A stretch of 64,000 bases of DNA from Kitasatospora sp. MAA4 (lineage in GTDB: Bacteria > Actinomycetota > Actinomycetes > Streptomycetales > Streptomycetaceae). The stretch covers positions 248,001-312,000 of the forward strand of contig NZ_JARZAI010000005.1 of the NCBI RefSeq assembly GCF_029893355.1, written 5' to 3'. The position numbers and the translations under genes are program-made. Within the stretch, counting starts at the first letter, position 1; every line of letters begins with the position of its first letter. The notes beneath the pieces were generated by a model. That model ran no database searches. It was not told the origin of the DNA and saw only the letters and a program-made list of their open reading frames with translations. Positions 56,817 through 64,000 of this stretch are shown here, in pieces.

Positions 56817-57452
56817 TCAGAGGGTGTTGACCCAGTTGGTCAGCAGGGTGGCGCCGGCGTCGCCGGACTTCTCGGGGTGGAACTGGGTGGCCCACAGCGG
56901 GCCGTTCTCGACGGCCGCGACGAACGGCTGCCCATGCGTGGCCCAGGTGACGAGCGGGGCGTGCAGCCGCTCGTTGTTGGACTCCAGCTCCCAGTGGCGC
57001 ACGCCGTAGGAGTGCACGAAGTAGAACCGGGTCTCCGGGTCCATGCCGGCGAAGAGCCGGCTGCCCTCGGGCGCGGAGACGGTGTTCCAGCCCATGTGCG
57101 GGACGATCGGCGCGTCCAGCGGCTCGACGGTGCCGGGCCACTCGTCGCAGCCCGCCGTCTCGACGCCGTGCTCGACGCCGCGCTCGAACAGGATCTGCAT
57201 CCCGACGCAGATGCCGAGCACCGGACGGCCGCCGGCCAGCCGCCGTCCGATGATCTGCTCGCCGCGCACGGCCCGCAGGCCGCGCATGCACGCCTCGAAG
57301 GCGCCGACGCCGGGGACCAGCAGGCCGTCCGCGTCCAGCGCCTGCTGGAAGTCGGAGGTCACCGTCACCGTCGCGCCGGTGCGCTCGACCGCGCGCTGGG
57401 CCGAGCGCAGGTTTCCGGACCCGTAGTCGAAGACGACCACATTCTTGCCCAT
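56817..57452 (-). CDS. hisH: Imidazole glycerol phosphate synthase, glutaminase subunit
   Basis: A 211-residue class I amidotransferase giving ammonia to HisF. The nucleophile Cys82 lies in [16 protein letters not shown] and the His-Glu pair in [11 protein letters not shown] 57452 has AAGGGAG 9 nt upstream. It lies 19 bp downstream of the small membrane gene and 20 bp upstream of priA. Confidence 0.95.
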   Translation of the reverse strand: MGKNVVVFDYGSGNLRSAQRAVERTGATVTVTSDFQQALDADGLLVPGVGAFEACMRGLRAVRGEQIIGRRLAGGRPVLGICVGMQILFERGVEHGVETAGCDEWPGTVEPLDAPIVPHMGWNTVSAPEGSRLFAGMDPETRFYFVHSYGVRHWELESNNERLHAPLVTWATHGQPFVAAVENGPLWATQFHPEKSGDAGATLLTNWVNTL

Positions 57453-57471
57453 AGCAGTCAACTCCCTTGAG

Positions 57472-57621
57472 CTAGAGGCGCATCAGGCCGGCGGCCAGGC
57501 AGAGCACCGAACCGATCGCGAGTACCGCGGTGACGCCCTTGGGCAGCTTCTGCTTCCAGAAGGAGTACACGCCGGCGCCCAGGAAGAGCCCGCCGGCGAT
57601 CAGGATCGTGGAGCTGGTCAC
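57472..57621 (-). CDS. Small two-helix membrane protein in the his operon
   Basis: A 49-residue protein: [20 protein letters not shown] and [19 protein letters not shown] are two hydrophobic helices linked by a basic turn. Its GTG overlaps the hisB stop (GTGA) so it is translated with hisB. Function unknown. Too short for most gene callers; expected as a conserved member of the streptomycete his operon. Confidence 0.75.
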   Translation of the reverse strand: MTSSTILIAGGLFLGAGVYSFWKQKLPKGVTAVLAIGSVLCLAAGLMRL

Positions 57622-58211
57622 AGTGCGCCCTTGGTCGAGGGGAGGATGCCGGCCGCGCGCGGGTCGAACTCCGCGGCGTAGCGCAGCGCCCGGGCGAGCG
57701 CCTTGAACTGGCACTCCACGATGTGGTGCGCGTTGCGCCCGTACGGGACGTGCACGTGCAGTGCTATCTGCGCCTGCGCCACGAAGGACTCCAGGATGTG
57801 CCGGGTCATCGTGGTGTCGTAGCTGCCGATCATCGGCGCCATCGACTCCGGCTCGGTGTGCACCAGGTACGGGCGGCCGGAGAGGTCCACGGTGACCTGG
57901 GCGAGCGACTCGTCCAGCGGCACGGTGCAGTTGCCGAAGCGGTAGATCCCGACCTTGTCGCCGAGCGCCTGCTTGAACGCGGCCCCCAGCGCGAGGGCGG
58001 TGTCCTCGATGGTGTGGTGGGTGTCGATGTGCAGGTCGCCCTCGGTCTTGACGGTGAGGTCGAAGAGCCCGTGGCGGCCCAGCTGGTCGAGCATGTGGTC
58101 GTAGAACCCCACGCCCGTGGAGATGTCGGTCCGGCCGGTGCCGTCGAGATCGATCTCGACCAGGACCGACGTCTCCTTGGTGGTGCGCTCGATGCGCCCG
58201 ATGCGGGACAT
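57618..58211 (-). CDS. hisB: Imidazoleglycerol-phosphate dehydratase
   Basis: A 197-residue Mn-dependent dehydratase. The two metal-binding motifs are HHTIEDTALALG and HHIVECQFKALARAL, and STGVGFYDHMLDQLGRHG is the third. Overlaps the small membrane gene by 4 nt and lies 6 nt after hisC. Confidence 0.96.
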   Translation of the reverse strand: MSRIGRIERTTKETSVLVEIDLDGTGRTDISTGVGFYDHMLDQLGRHGLFDLTVKTEGDLHIDTHHTIEDTALALGAAFKQALGDKVGIYRFGNCTVPLDESLAQVTVDLSGRPYLVHTEPESMAPMIGSYDTTMTRHILESFVAQAQIALHVHVPYGRNAHHIVECQFKALARALRYAAEFDPRAAGILPSTKGAL

Positions 58212-58217
58212 AGGGGG

Positions 58218-59315
58218 TTACAGCTCCTTGATCACAGTGGTGACGGCGTCCAGGAAGGCGTCGTTCTCGGCGGGCGTACCGGCGGTGACCCGCAGCCGCC
58301 CGGGGACGCCGTTGTCGCGGATCAGGACGCCGCGGTCGAGGATCGCCTGCCAGACGGCGTGGGTGTCCTCGAAGGTCCCGAACTGGATGAAGTTCGAGTC
58401 GGAGTCGGTGACCTCCAGGCCGAGCGCGCGCAGCGCCCCGACCACCCGGTCGCGCTCGCCCTTGAGCAGTTCGACGTACCCGAGCAGGGTGTCGGTGTGC
58501 TCCAGACACGCCAGCGCGGTGGCCTGGGTGACGGCCGACAGGTGGTACGGCAGCCGGACCAGCTGCACCGCGTCCACCACCGCCCGGTCGGCGGACAGGT
58601 AGCCCAGCCGCAGGCCGGCCGCGCCGAAGGCCTTGGACATCGTCCGGGTGACCACCATGAACGGGCGCTCGGCCAGCAGCGGCAGCAGCGAGTCGCGGTG
58701 CGAGAACTCGACGTACGCCTCGTCCACGATGACCATCGTCGGCTTGACGGCCTGCGCGGCGTCGTAGAGCGCGCGCACGGTGTCGGCCTCGACGGCGGTA
58801 CCGGTCGGGTTGTTCGGCGAGCAGACGAAGAGCACGTCCGGGCGGTGCTCGGCCAGCGCGGCGATCGCCGCGTCCAGGTCGATGGTGAAGTCCGCCCGGC
58901 GCGGCCCGGCGATCCAGCGGGTGCCGGTGCCGCGCGAGATCAGCTCGTGCATCTGGTACGAGGGCTCGAAGCCGAGCGCGGTGCGGCCGGGGCCGCCGAA
59001 GGTCTGCAGCAGCTGCTGGATGACCTCGTTGGAGCCGTTCGCCGCCCAGACCTGCTCGCGCGAGCGGGCGAAGCCGGTGGTGCGGGTGAGGTACGCGGCC
59101 AGTCCCTCGCGCAGCTCGACGGCGTCCCGGTCGGGGTAGCGGTTGAGGTTGCGGGCGGCCTCGGCGACCCGCTCCACGATCCGGGCGACCAGCGGCTCGG
59201 GCAGCTGAAACGGGTTCTCGTTGGTGTTCAGCTGGACGGGGACGTCCAGCTGCGGGGCGCCGTAGGGCGACTGTCCGCGCAGTTCGTCGCGGACCGGGAG
59301 ATCGTCGATGTTCAA
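58218..59315 (-). CDS. hisC: Histidinol-phosphate aminotransferase
   Basis: A 365-residue PLP aminotransferase. The PLP Lys is in [17 protein letters not shown], the cofactor loop [11 protein letters not shown] and IVDEAYVEF. The start is probably TTG 59315, which overlaps the hisD stop in TTGA; a typical actinobacterial N-terminus [11 protein letters not shown] follows directly. Confidence 0.94.
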   Translation of the reverse strand: MNIDDLPVRDELRGQSPYGAPQLDVPVQLNTNENPFQLPEPLVARIVERVAEAARNLNRYPDRDAVELREGLAAYLTRTTGFARSREQVWAANGSNEVIQQLLQTFGGPGRTALGFEPSYQMHELISRGTGTRWIAGPRRADFTIDLDAAIAALAEHRPDVLFVCSPNNPTGTAVEADTVRALYDAAQAVKPTMVIVDEAYVEFSHRDSLLPLLAERPFMVVTRTMSKAFGAAGLRLGYLSADRAVVDAVQLVRLPYHLSAVTQATALACLEHTDTLLGYVELLKGERDRVVGALRALGLEVTDSDSNFIQFGTFEDTHAVWQAILDRGVLIRDNGVPGRLRVTAGTPAENDAFLDAVTTVIKEL

Positions 59316-60619
59316 GAGCCGGGAACCGTCCAGTCGAAGCGGGCGCGGATGGCGTCGCCGTGACCGGGCAGGTCTTCGGCGTTCGCGAGGTTCACCACGT
59401 GCGCGGCGACGTCCGCCAGCGCCTCGCGGCTGTAGTCGATCACGTGGATGCCGCGCAGGAAAGACTGCACCGACAGGCCGGACGAGTGACAGGCGCAGCC
59501 GCCGGTGGGCAGCACGTGGTTGGAGCCGGCCACGTAGTCGCCCAGCGAGACCGGCGCGTACGGGCCGATGAAGACGGCGCCCGCGTTGCGCACCCTGGCG
59601 GCCACGGCGTGCGCGTCCCGGGTCTGGATCTCCAGGTGCTCGGCGGCGTAGGCGTTGACCACGGCCAGGCCCTGCTCGACGTCGTCCACCAGCACGATGC
59701 CGGACTGCCGGCCGGTGAGTGCCTCGGTGACCCGCTCGCGGTGCTTGGTGTCCGCCACCTGCACGGCCAGCTCGGCCTCCACCGCGTCGGCCAGCGCCAG
59801 CGAGTCGGTGACCAGCACGGAGGCGGCCATCGGGTCGTGCTCGGCCTGGCTGATCAGGTCGGCGGCGACCTCGCGCGGCGAGGCGCTGTCGTCCGCCAGG
59901 ACGGCGATCTCGGTCGGACCGGCCTCGGCGTCGATCCCGATCCGGCCCTTGAGCAGGCGCTTGGCAGCGGCCACGTAGATGTTGCCCGGGCCGGTCACCA
60001 GGTTGACGGGGGCGCACTCGGCGGTGCCGTAGGCGAACATCGCGATCGCCTGCGCGCCGCCGACCGAGTACACCTCGGTGACGCCCAGCAGCGCGCAGGC
60101 CGCCAGGATCGCCGGGTGGACCCGGCCACCGAAGTCCTTCTGCGGAGGCGAGGTGACCGCGATGCCCTGGACGCCGGCCTCCTGGGCGGGCACCACGTTC
60201 ATCACCACGGAGGACGGGTAGACGGCCAGCCCGCCCGGCACGTACAGGCCGACCCGGTCCACCGGCACCCAGCGCTCGGTCACCGTGCCGCCCGGCACCA
60301 CCTGGGTGGTGTGGTCGGTACGGCGCTGCGCGCGGTGCACCAGGCGGGCCCGGCGGATCGACTCCTCCAGAGCAGCCCGCACCTTCGGGTCCAGCGTCTC
60401 CAGGGCGGCGGTGATCTCCGCCTCGGGCACCCGGGTGGTGGTGAGCGTCACACCGTCGAAGCGCTCGGTGATCTCGATCAGCGCCGTGACCCCGCGATGG
60501 CGTACGTCCTCGCAGATCGGCCGCACCTTCTCCAGGGCGGCTTCCACGTCGAACTCGGCACGGGGCAGCAGGTCGCGCGGGTCACCGATGGAGCCGCGCA
60601 GGTCGATTCGAGAGATCAC
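59312..60619 (-). CDS. hisD: Histidinol dehydrogenase
   Basis: A 435-residue Zn-dependent dehydrogenase making histidine from histidinol in two NAD-dependent steps. [16 protein letters not shown] and [16 protein letters not shown] carry substrate and Zn ligands, followed by [11 protein letters not shown] and [11 protein letters not shown]. The first gene of the his operon. GTG 60619 has TACACT exactly 6 nt upstream and no Shine-Dalgarno, suggesting leaderless initiation. Confidence 0.96.
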   Translation of the reverse strand: MISRIDLRGSIGDPRDLLPRAEFDVEAALEKVRPICEDVRHRGVTALIEITERFDGVTLTTTRVPEAEITAALETLDPKVRAALEESIRRARLVHRAQRRTDHTTQVVPGGTVTERWVPVDRVGLYVPGGLAVYPSSVVMNVVPAQEAGVQGIAVTSPPQKDFGGRVHPAILAACALLGVTEVYSVGGAQAIAMFAYGTAECAPVNLVTGPGNIYVAAAKRLLKGRIGIDAEAGPTEIAVLADDSASPREVAADLISQAEHDPMAASVLVTDSLALADAVEAELAVQVADTKHRERVTEALTGRQSGIVLVDDVEQGLAVVNAYAAEHLEIQTRDAHAVAARVRNAGAVFIGPYAPVSLGDYVAGSNHVLPTGGCACHSSGLSVQSFLRGIHVIDYSREALADVAAHVVNLANAEDLPGHGDAIRARFDWTVPGS

Positions 60620-60625
60620 GGGTCA

Positions 60626-60631
60626 AGTGTA
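60626..60631 (-). promoter_or_regulatory. -10 hexamer of the his operon (probable leaderless mRNA)
   Basis: TACACT on the minus strand, 6 nt upstream of GTG 60619. No strong -35 is visible 17-18 nt further upstream. Confidence 0.6.
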
Positions 60632-60749
60632 AGGAGTGGCCGGAACCGTCGGCCCCGCATTTCACTCCGTGATACGACTGCCGAGACGGGAAGGCCTACA
60701 GGGGGGCCGGCGCCGAGACCGGAACCGTCGTCACCAGCAGGGGGAGACA

Positions 60750-62318
60750 GTGCAGCACGCGCCGCGCGACTGGAGTCCGATCGAGAAGGGCCTCTGGGCG
60801 GCCTTCCGGGAGGGCCGGGTCTACGACCTGCAGTCCGCCGACCCGGCCGAGAACGACCCGGCCGACGCCACCCCCTGGGGGGCCGAGCGGATCATCCGGG
60901 CCTCCGTGCTGGCCCGGCTGCTGCTCGCGGGGCCCGCCGCGATACCGGGCTCGGTGCGCGCCCTCAAGCTCACCGGCGCGCTGATCACCGGGCGGCTCGA
61001 CCTGGCGGGCGGCCGGATCGAGGACTTCATCGACGTCCGCGGCTGCCGCTTCGACACCAACGTGCTGCTCTCCGAGGCCCGCGCCGGGACGATCCGCTTC
61101 GACGGCTGCTGGTTCCCCCGGGTGGACGCCTCGCGCCTGGCCACCTCCGGCGACCTGGTCTTCGCCCGCTGCGTGGTGGCCGCCGGGCTGCGGCTCACCG
61201 ACGCCCAGATCGGCACCGACCTGATCGTCAACCACCTGCTGGTCGGCAGCGACATGTACGGCCTCTCGTTCTCGGCCGACGGCCTCACGGTGAGCCAGGA
61301 CTTCGAGGCCGACCGCGTGGTCAGCTACGGCGAGTTCAGCCTGCGCAGCGCCCGGGTCGGCGGCCGGCTCTCGCTGCGCGGCGCCGAGCTGCGCGCCCTG
61401 CGCGGGCAGCGCGACTGCCTCAACGCCCCCCGGCTCTCGGTGGGCAACACCTTCTACCTGAGCGGCTGGCTGCCCGGCAGCCAGCTCGGCCAGATGTACG
61501 GCACCGGCTACGGCGAGGCGGTGCCGACCGGTGGCGACAGCATCCCGTTCCACGCCTGGGGCGGGGTGCGGCTGAACGACAGCCGGTTCGAGAGCGCCTG
61601 CCTGATCGTCGGCGCCGAGTTCCACCTCGGGCCCGGCCGCGAGCTCTCGCTGCGCCGGATCCAGACCCCCGAGCTGCGGGTCACCTGCCCGGTCGCGCCG
61701 AGCGGGCACGTCTCGCTCTCCCGCGCCCGGGTCGGCAACCTGGTCGACATCCCGGGGGCCTGGCCGACCGGCGACCTGGGGCTGACCGGCTTCGTCTACG
61801 AGTCGCTGCGCCCGGCCGGCCCGTTCACCGTGCACCAGCGGATCGCCTGGCTGGACGGCGCGCTGAGCGAGTTCCAGCCAGAGCCGTACGAACAGCTGGC
61901 CGCCGCCCTGCGCCGGGACGGCTCCGACGAGGACGCCCGCGAGGTGCTCTACGCCAAGCAGCGCCGCCGCCGGCAGACCCAGTCGCTGCCGGGTCGGATC
62001 TGGGGCCGGCTGCAGGACGTCACGGTCGGCTACGGCTACCGGCCCGGCCGCGCCGCGCTCTGGCTGGTCGCCGCCTGGGCGCTCGGCACGCTCTACTTCC
62101 AGCTGCACAAGCCGTCGCCGCTCAAGGCCGACGAGATCCCGCACTGGAACGCCGCGCTGTACACGCTGAGCAAGGTGCTGCCGATCGTCGACCTCGGCCA
62201 GGACGGCTGGAACCCGGGCGGCGCCGGGCAGTTGGTGAGCGCGACCCTGGTGCTCACCGGCTGGGTGCTGGCCACCACGGCCGCTGCGGGCGCCAGTCGG
62301 CTGCTCCAGCGCGGCTGA
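60750..62318 (+). CDS. Beta-helix-like protein with C-terminal transmembrane segments
   Basis: A 522-residue protein. Residues about 60-380 consist of repeating LxLxGAxIxGxLxLxGxxI-like turns (ALKLTGALITGRLDLAGGRI, then ARVGGRLSLRGAELRAL), a right-handed beta-helix pattern as in pentapeptide-like proteins. The C-terminus has two hydrophobic helices (ALWLVAAWALGTLYF and LVSATLVLTGWVLATTAAAG). I do not recognise a catalytic site. GTG 60750 has GGGGGAG at short (3 nt) spacing. It is divergent from hisD. Confidence 0.76.
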   Translation: MQHAPRDWSPIEKGLWAAFREGRVYDLQSADPAENDPADATPWGAERIIRASVLARLLLAGPAAIPGSVRALKLTGALITGRLDLAGGRIEDFIDVRGCRFDTNVLLSEARAGTIRFDGCWFPRVDASRLATSGDLVFARCVVAAGLRLTDAQIGTDLIVNHLLVGSDMYGLSFSADGLTVSQDFEADRVVSYGEFSLRSARVGGRLSLRGAELRALRGQRDCLNAPRLSVGNTFYLSGWLPGSQLGQMYGTGYGEAVPTGGDSIPFHAWGGVRLNDSRFESACLIVGAEFHLGPGRELSLRRIQTPELRVTCPVAPSGHVSLSRARVGNLVDIPGAWPTGDLGLTGFVYESLRPAGPFTVHQRIAWLDGALSEFQPEPYEQLAAALRRDGSDEDAREVLYAKQRRRRQTQSLPGRIWGRLQDVTVGYGYRPGRAALWLVAAWALGTLYFQLHKPSPLKADEIPHWNAALYTLSKVLPIVDLGQDGWNPGGAGQLVSATLVLTGWVLATTAAAGASRLLQRG

Positions 62319-62370
62319 CCGGCCGGCTACCCGCCGCAAAAGCGCGGCGCGCGGGAGGCCCCGGGCCAAC

Positions 62371-62376
62371 TACGCT
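62371..62376 (+). promoter_or_regulatory. -10 hexamer for a probable leaderless LON-domain mRNA
   Basis: TACGCT, 7 nt upstream of GTG 62384, with no Shine-Dalgarno. Confidence 0.5.
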
Positions 62377-62383
62377 GTGCGCC

Positions 62384-63112
62384 GTGACAGAACGGCTCCC
62401 GATCTTCCCGCTCAACACGGTGCTCTACCCCGGTCTCGTGCTGCCCCTGCACGTCTTCGAGGAACGCTACCGACGGCTGGTCGCCGATCTGGTCGCCCAA
62501 CCCGAGGACCGGCCACGGCGGTTCGGGGTGCTGGCCATCAAGGACGGCCGCGAGGTCGCCCCGGTCGGCGAGAGCGAGGAGCCGGCCGGACCGCTGAGCG
62601 GCCTGGGCACCGCCACCGGCAACCCGCTGGAGGCGCTGCACCACATCGGCTGCGTGGCGGAGATCGCCTCGGTGGAGCCGCAGCCGGACGGCGGCTACGA
62701 GCTGCTGATCACCGGGACCACCCGGTTCCGGCTGCGCTCGATGGAGACCGGCGGCGCCTACCTGGTCGGCGAGGCCGAGCTGGTCGAGGAGGAACCCGGC
62801 GACGGCGCGGGCACCCTGGCCGGCGGCGTCGAACGGGCCTTCCGGGCCTACCAGAAGCGGCTGGCGGGCGCCCGCAAGGCCAGCCTGAGCGGGGAGCAGG
62901 AGCTGCCGGACGACCCGCAGGTGCTCTCCTACCTGGTGGCGGCCGCCTCGGTGCTGGACGTCCCGACCCGCCAGCAGCTGCTGGCCTGCCCGGACACCGC
63001 GAGCCGGCTGACCGCCGAGCTTGAGCTGCTGCGCCGCGAGACCGCGCTGCTCGCCTGGCTCCCGTCCCTTCCGGCCGCCGACCTGACCCGCCAGGCGTTC
63101 AGCCCCAACTAG
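62384..63112 (+). CDS. LON substrate-binding domain protein
   Basis: A 242-residue protein with only the N-terminal substrate-binding domain of Lon proteases. RLPIFPLNTVLYPGLVLPL, then VFEERYRRLVADL and ITGTTRFRL are the family hallmarks. There is no ATPase or protease domain. The role is unknown. The long open frame continues upstream to 59360, but the family N-terminus begins here. Confidence 0.9.
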   Translation: MTERLPIFPLNTVLYPGLVLPLHVFEERYRRLVADLVAQPEDRPRRFGVLAIKDGREVAPVGESEEPAGPLSGLGTATGNPLEALHHIGCVAEIASVEPQPDGGYELLITGTTRFRLRSMETGGAYLVGEAELVEEEPGDGAGTLAGGVERAFRAYQKRLAGARKASLSGEQELPDDPQVLSYLVAAASVLDVPTRQQLLACPDTASRLTAELELLRRETALLAWLPSLPAADLTRQAFSPN

Positions 63113-63121
63113 GAGCCCTCG

Positions 63122-63613
63122 ATGGCCAAGAAGCAACCCGGTCAGGGCACCCCCGCCACCGTCGCACTGGCCGCCGCCGGCGTCCCGTTCACGGTCCACG
63201 CGTACGACCACGACCCGGCCGCCGCCTCCTACGGCGGCGAGGCGGCGCAGGCGCTCGGTGTCGCGCCGGAGCGGGTCTTCAAGACCCTGGTGGCCGAGGT
63301 GGACGGCACGCTGACGGTCGGCGTGGTGCCGGTGGCCGGGCAGCTGGACCTCAAGGCGCTGGCCGCCGCGGTCGGCGCCAAGCGCGCGGCGATGGCGGAC
63401 CCGGCCGCCGCCGAGCGCAGCAGCGGGTACGTGCTGGGAGGGATCTCGCCGCTCGGCCAGCGCCGGGCGCTGCGCACGGTGCTGGACGCCGGCGCGCTGG
63501 AGCACCCGACGATCTACGTCTCGGCAGGCCGGCGCGGCCTGGAGGTCGAGCTGGCGCCGGCCGACCTGGTGGCCCTCACCGGCGCCGTCACGGCCGCCAT
63601 CGGCCGCCCCTGA
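63122..63613 (+). CDS. ybaK: Cys-tRNA(Pro) deacylase, YbaK/EbsC family
   Basis: A 163-residue YbaK-type editing protein that removes Cys wrongly attached to tRNA-Pro. PERVFKTLVAEVDG holds the conserved Lys, and GVVPVAGQLDLKALAAAVG and GYVLGGISPLGQRR the conserved Gly-rich loop. AGGAG precedes the ATG. The stop is 7 nt from the convergent membrane gene. Confidence 0.92.
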   Translation: MAKKQPGQGTPATVALAAAGVPFTVHAYDHDPAAASYGGEAAQALGVAPERVFKTLVAEVDGTLTVGVVPVAGQLDLKALAAAVGAKRAAMADPAAAERSSGYVLGGISPLGQRRALRTVLDAGALEHPTIYVSAGRRGLEVELAPADLVALTGAVTAAIGRP

Positions 63614-63620
63614 ATCACCG

Positions 63621-64000
63621 CTACTTCGGCTGCTTGCTGCCGTCCGCGTCGATCTCCTGCGGGGCCTCCGCTGCTTCCACCGGCTCCGGGTCCCCGGGAA
63701 GCGACCACTGCGGCTCGGCGTAGTACGGCGGCGGGTCCTCCTCGCGCCGGCCGAACGCGGCCGACAGCCCGAGCAGCACCACCATCGCGCTCATCGACCA
63801 GACCAGCAGCGCACCCTTGGCCCCCAGCACGAGCGCCTCGTTGAAGCCGTGCCCGTCGCCGACCTGCCGGGCGTGGCCCACCACGTCGGTGGTCGGGCCG
63901 AGCGTCACGCCGAGCTTCCAGGCCACCACCGAACCGGCGAGACCGCCGACGGCCAGGCCCACCGCGACCGCGATTCCGCCGCCGCGCCTGCGGGTGAGCA
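63621..64000 (-). CDS. DUF2567-like membrane protein (start lies beyond the window end)
   Basis: The 3' part of a membrane protein. Readable sequence runs without a stop to the window edge: RRRGGGIAVAVGLAVGG, then AWKLGVTLGPTTDVVGHARQ and GAKGALLVWSMSAMVVLLGL, followed by a short acidic C-terminal tail. This matches the DUF2567 pattern (GPTxDVVxHAR) common in streptomycetes. A GTG at 63962 is an internal codon, not the start. Function unknown. Confidence 0.78.
   Translation of the reverse strand, partial: LTRRRGGGIAVAVGLAVGGLAGSVVAWKLGVTLGPTTDVVGHARQVGDGHGFNEALVLGAKGALLVWSMSAMVVLLGLSAAFGRREEDPPPYYAEPQWSLPGDPEPVEAAEAPQEIDADGSKQPK

Noticed and set aside
59360..62383. Plus-strand open frame upstream of the LON-domain gene
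   Set aside because: It runs antisense through hisD and through the beta-helix gene in another frame; the family N-terminus starts at 62384.

Overview
This window is a very GC-rich chromosomal segment (roughly 70-75% GC by eye). Gene content, codon use and gene order fit the core chromosome of a Streptomycetaceae actinobacterium (Streptomyces or Kitasatospora type). Diagnostic features are the polA, branched-chain amino acid transport (liv), ANTAR regulator and pyk run; gltBD; lgt followed by a trp cluster with the Streptomyces-specific trpM; and a his operon in which hisA (PriA) must probably also serve for the absent trpF. All functional calls come from reading the sequence; no database search was run.

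Layout. 1-8.4 kb: 5' half of polA (minus), a hotdog thioesterase, and the five-gene liv ABC transporter operon (plus). 8.4-10.2 kb: ANTAR response regulator (minus), tRNA-Leu(CAA), and a LAGLIDADG-type endonuclease gene just downstream of the tRNA. 10.2-13.6 kb: amine catabolism module (FAD oxidase, cupin, APC permease). 13.9-15.4 kb: pyruvate kinase. 15.6-19.0 kb: an unusual three-gene operon of binding-protein-like, binding-protein plus von Willebrand A, and membrane proteins. 19.0-21.7 kb: XRE/DUF5753 regulator, aldehyde dehydrogenase and a small Gly/His-rich protein. 22.2-28.2 kb: gltD and gltB. 28.7-32.7 kb: VIT-type metal transporter, lgt, a DsbA-like/MauE pair and a small exported protein. 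32.9-40.0 kb: trpA, trpB, trpM, trpC, three small membrane proteins, trpE and hisI. 54.9-60.6 kb: the his operon (hisD, hisC, hisB, a 49-residue membrane protein, hisH, hisA/priA, ridA, hisF). 60.7-64 kb: a beta-helix-like membrane protein, a LON-domain protein, a YbaK deacylase and a partial DUF2567 membrane protein.

Between the trpE/hisI end and hisF lies about 13 kb (41.2-54.4 kb) of more variable-looking content: a lipoprotein / Ser-Thr kinase / FHA-like cassette, two glycosyltransferases, a GNAT acetyltransferase, a serine hydrolase, a MurJ-type flippase, and a TetR/hydrolase pair. The most unusual item there is the kinase. Its extracellular domain looks like a lytic transglycosylase that has lost its catalytic glutamate, and it sits just downstream of an orphan solute-binding lipoprotein and overlaps an FHA-like gene. 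This could be a cell-wall or ligand sensing system.

A second theme is translation initiation. At least ten genes have a TAnnnT-like -10 hexamer 6-7 nt upstream of the start codon and no Shine-Dalgarno, which suggests leaderless mRNAs.
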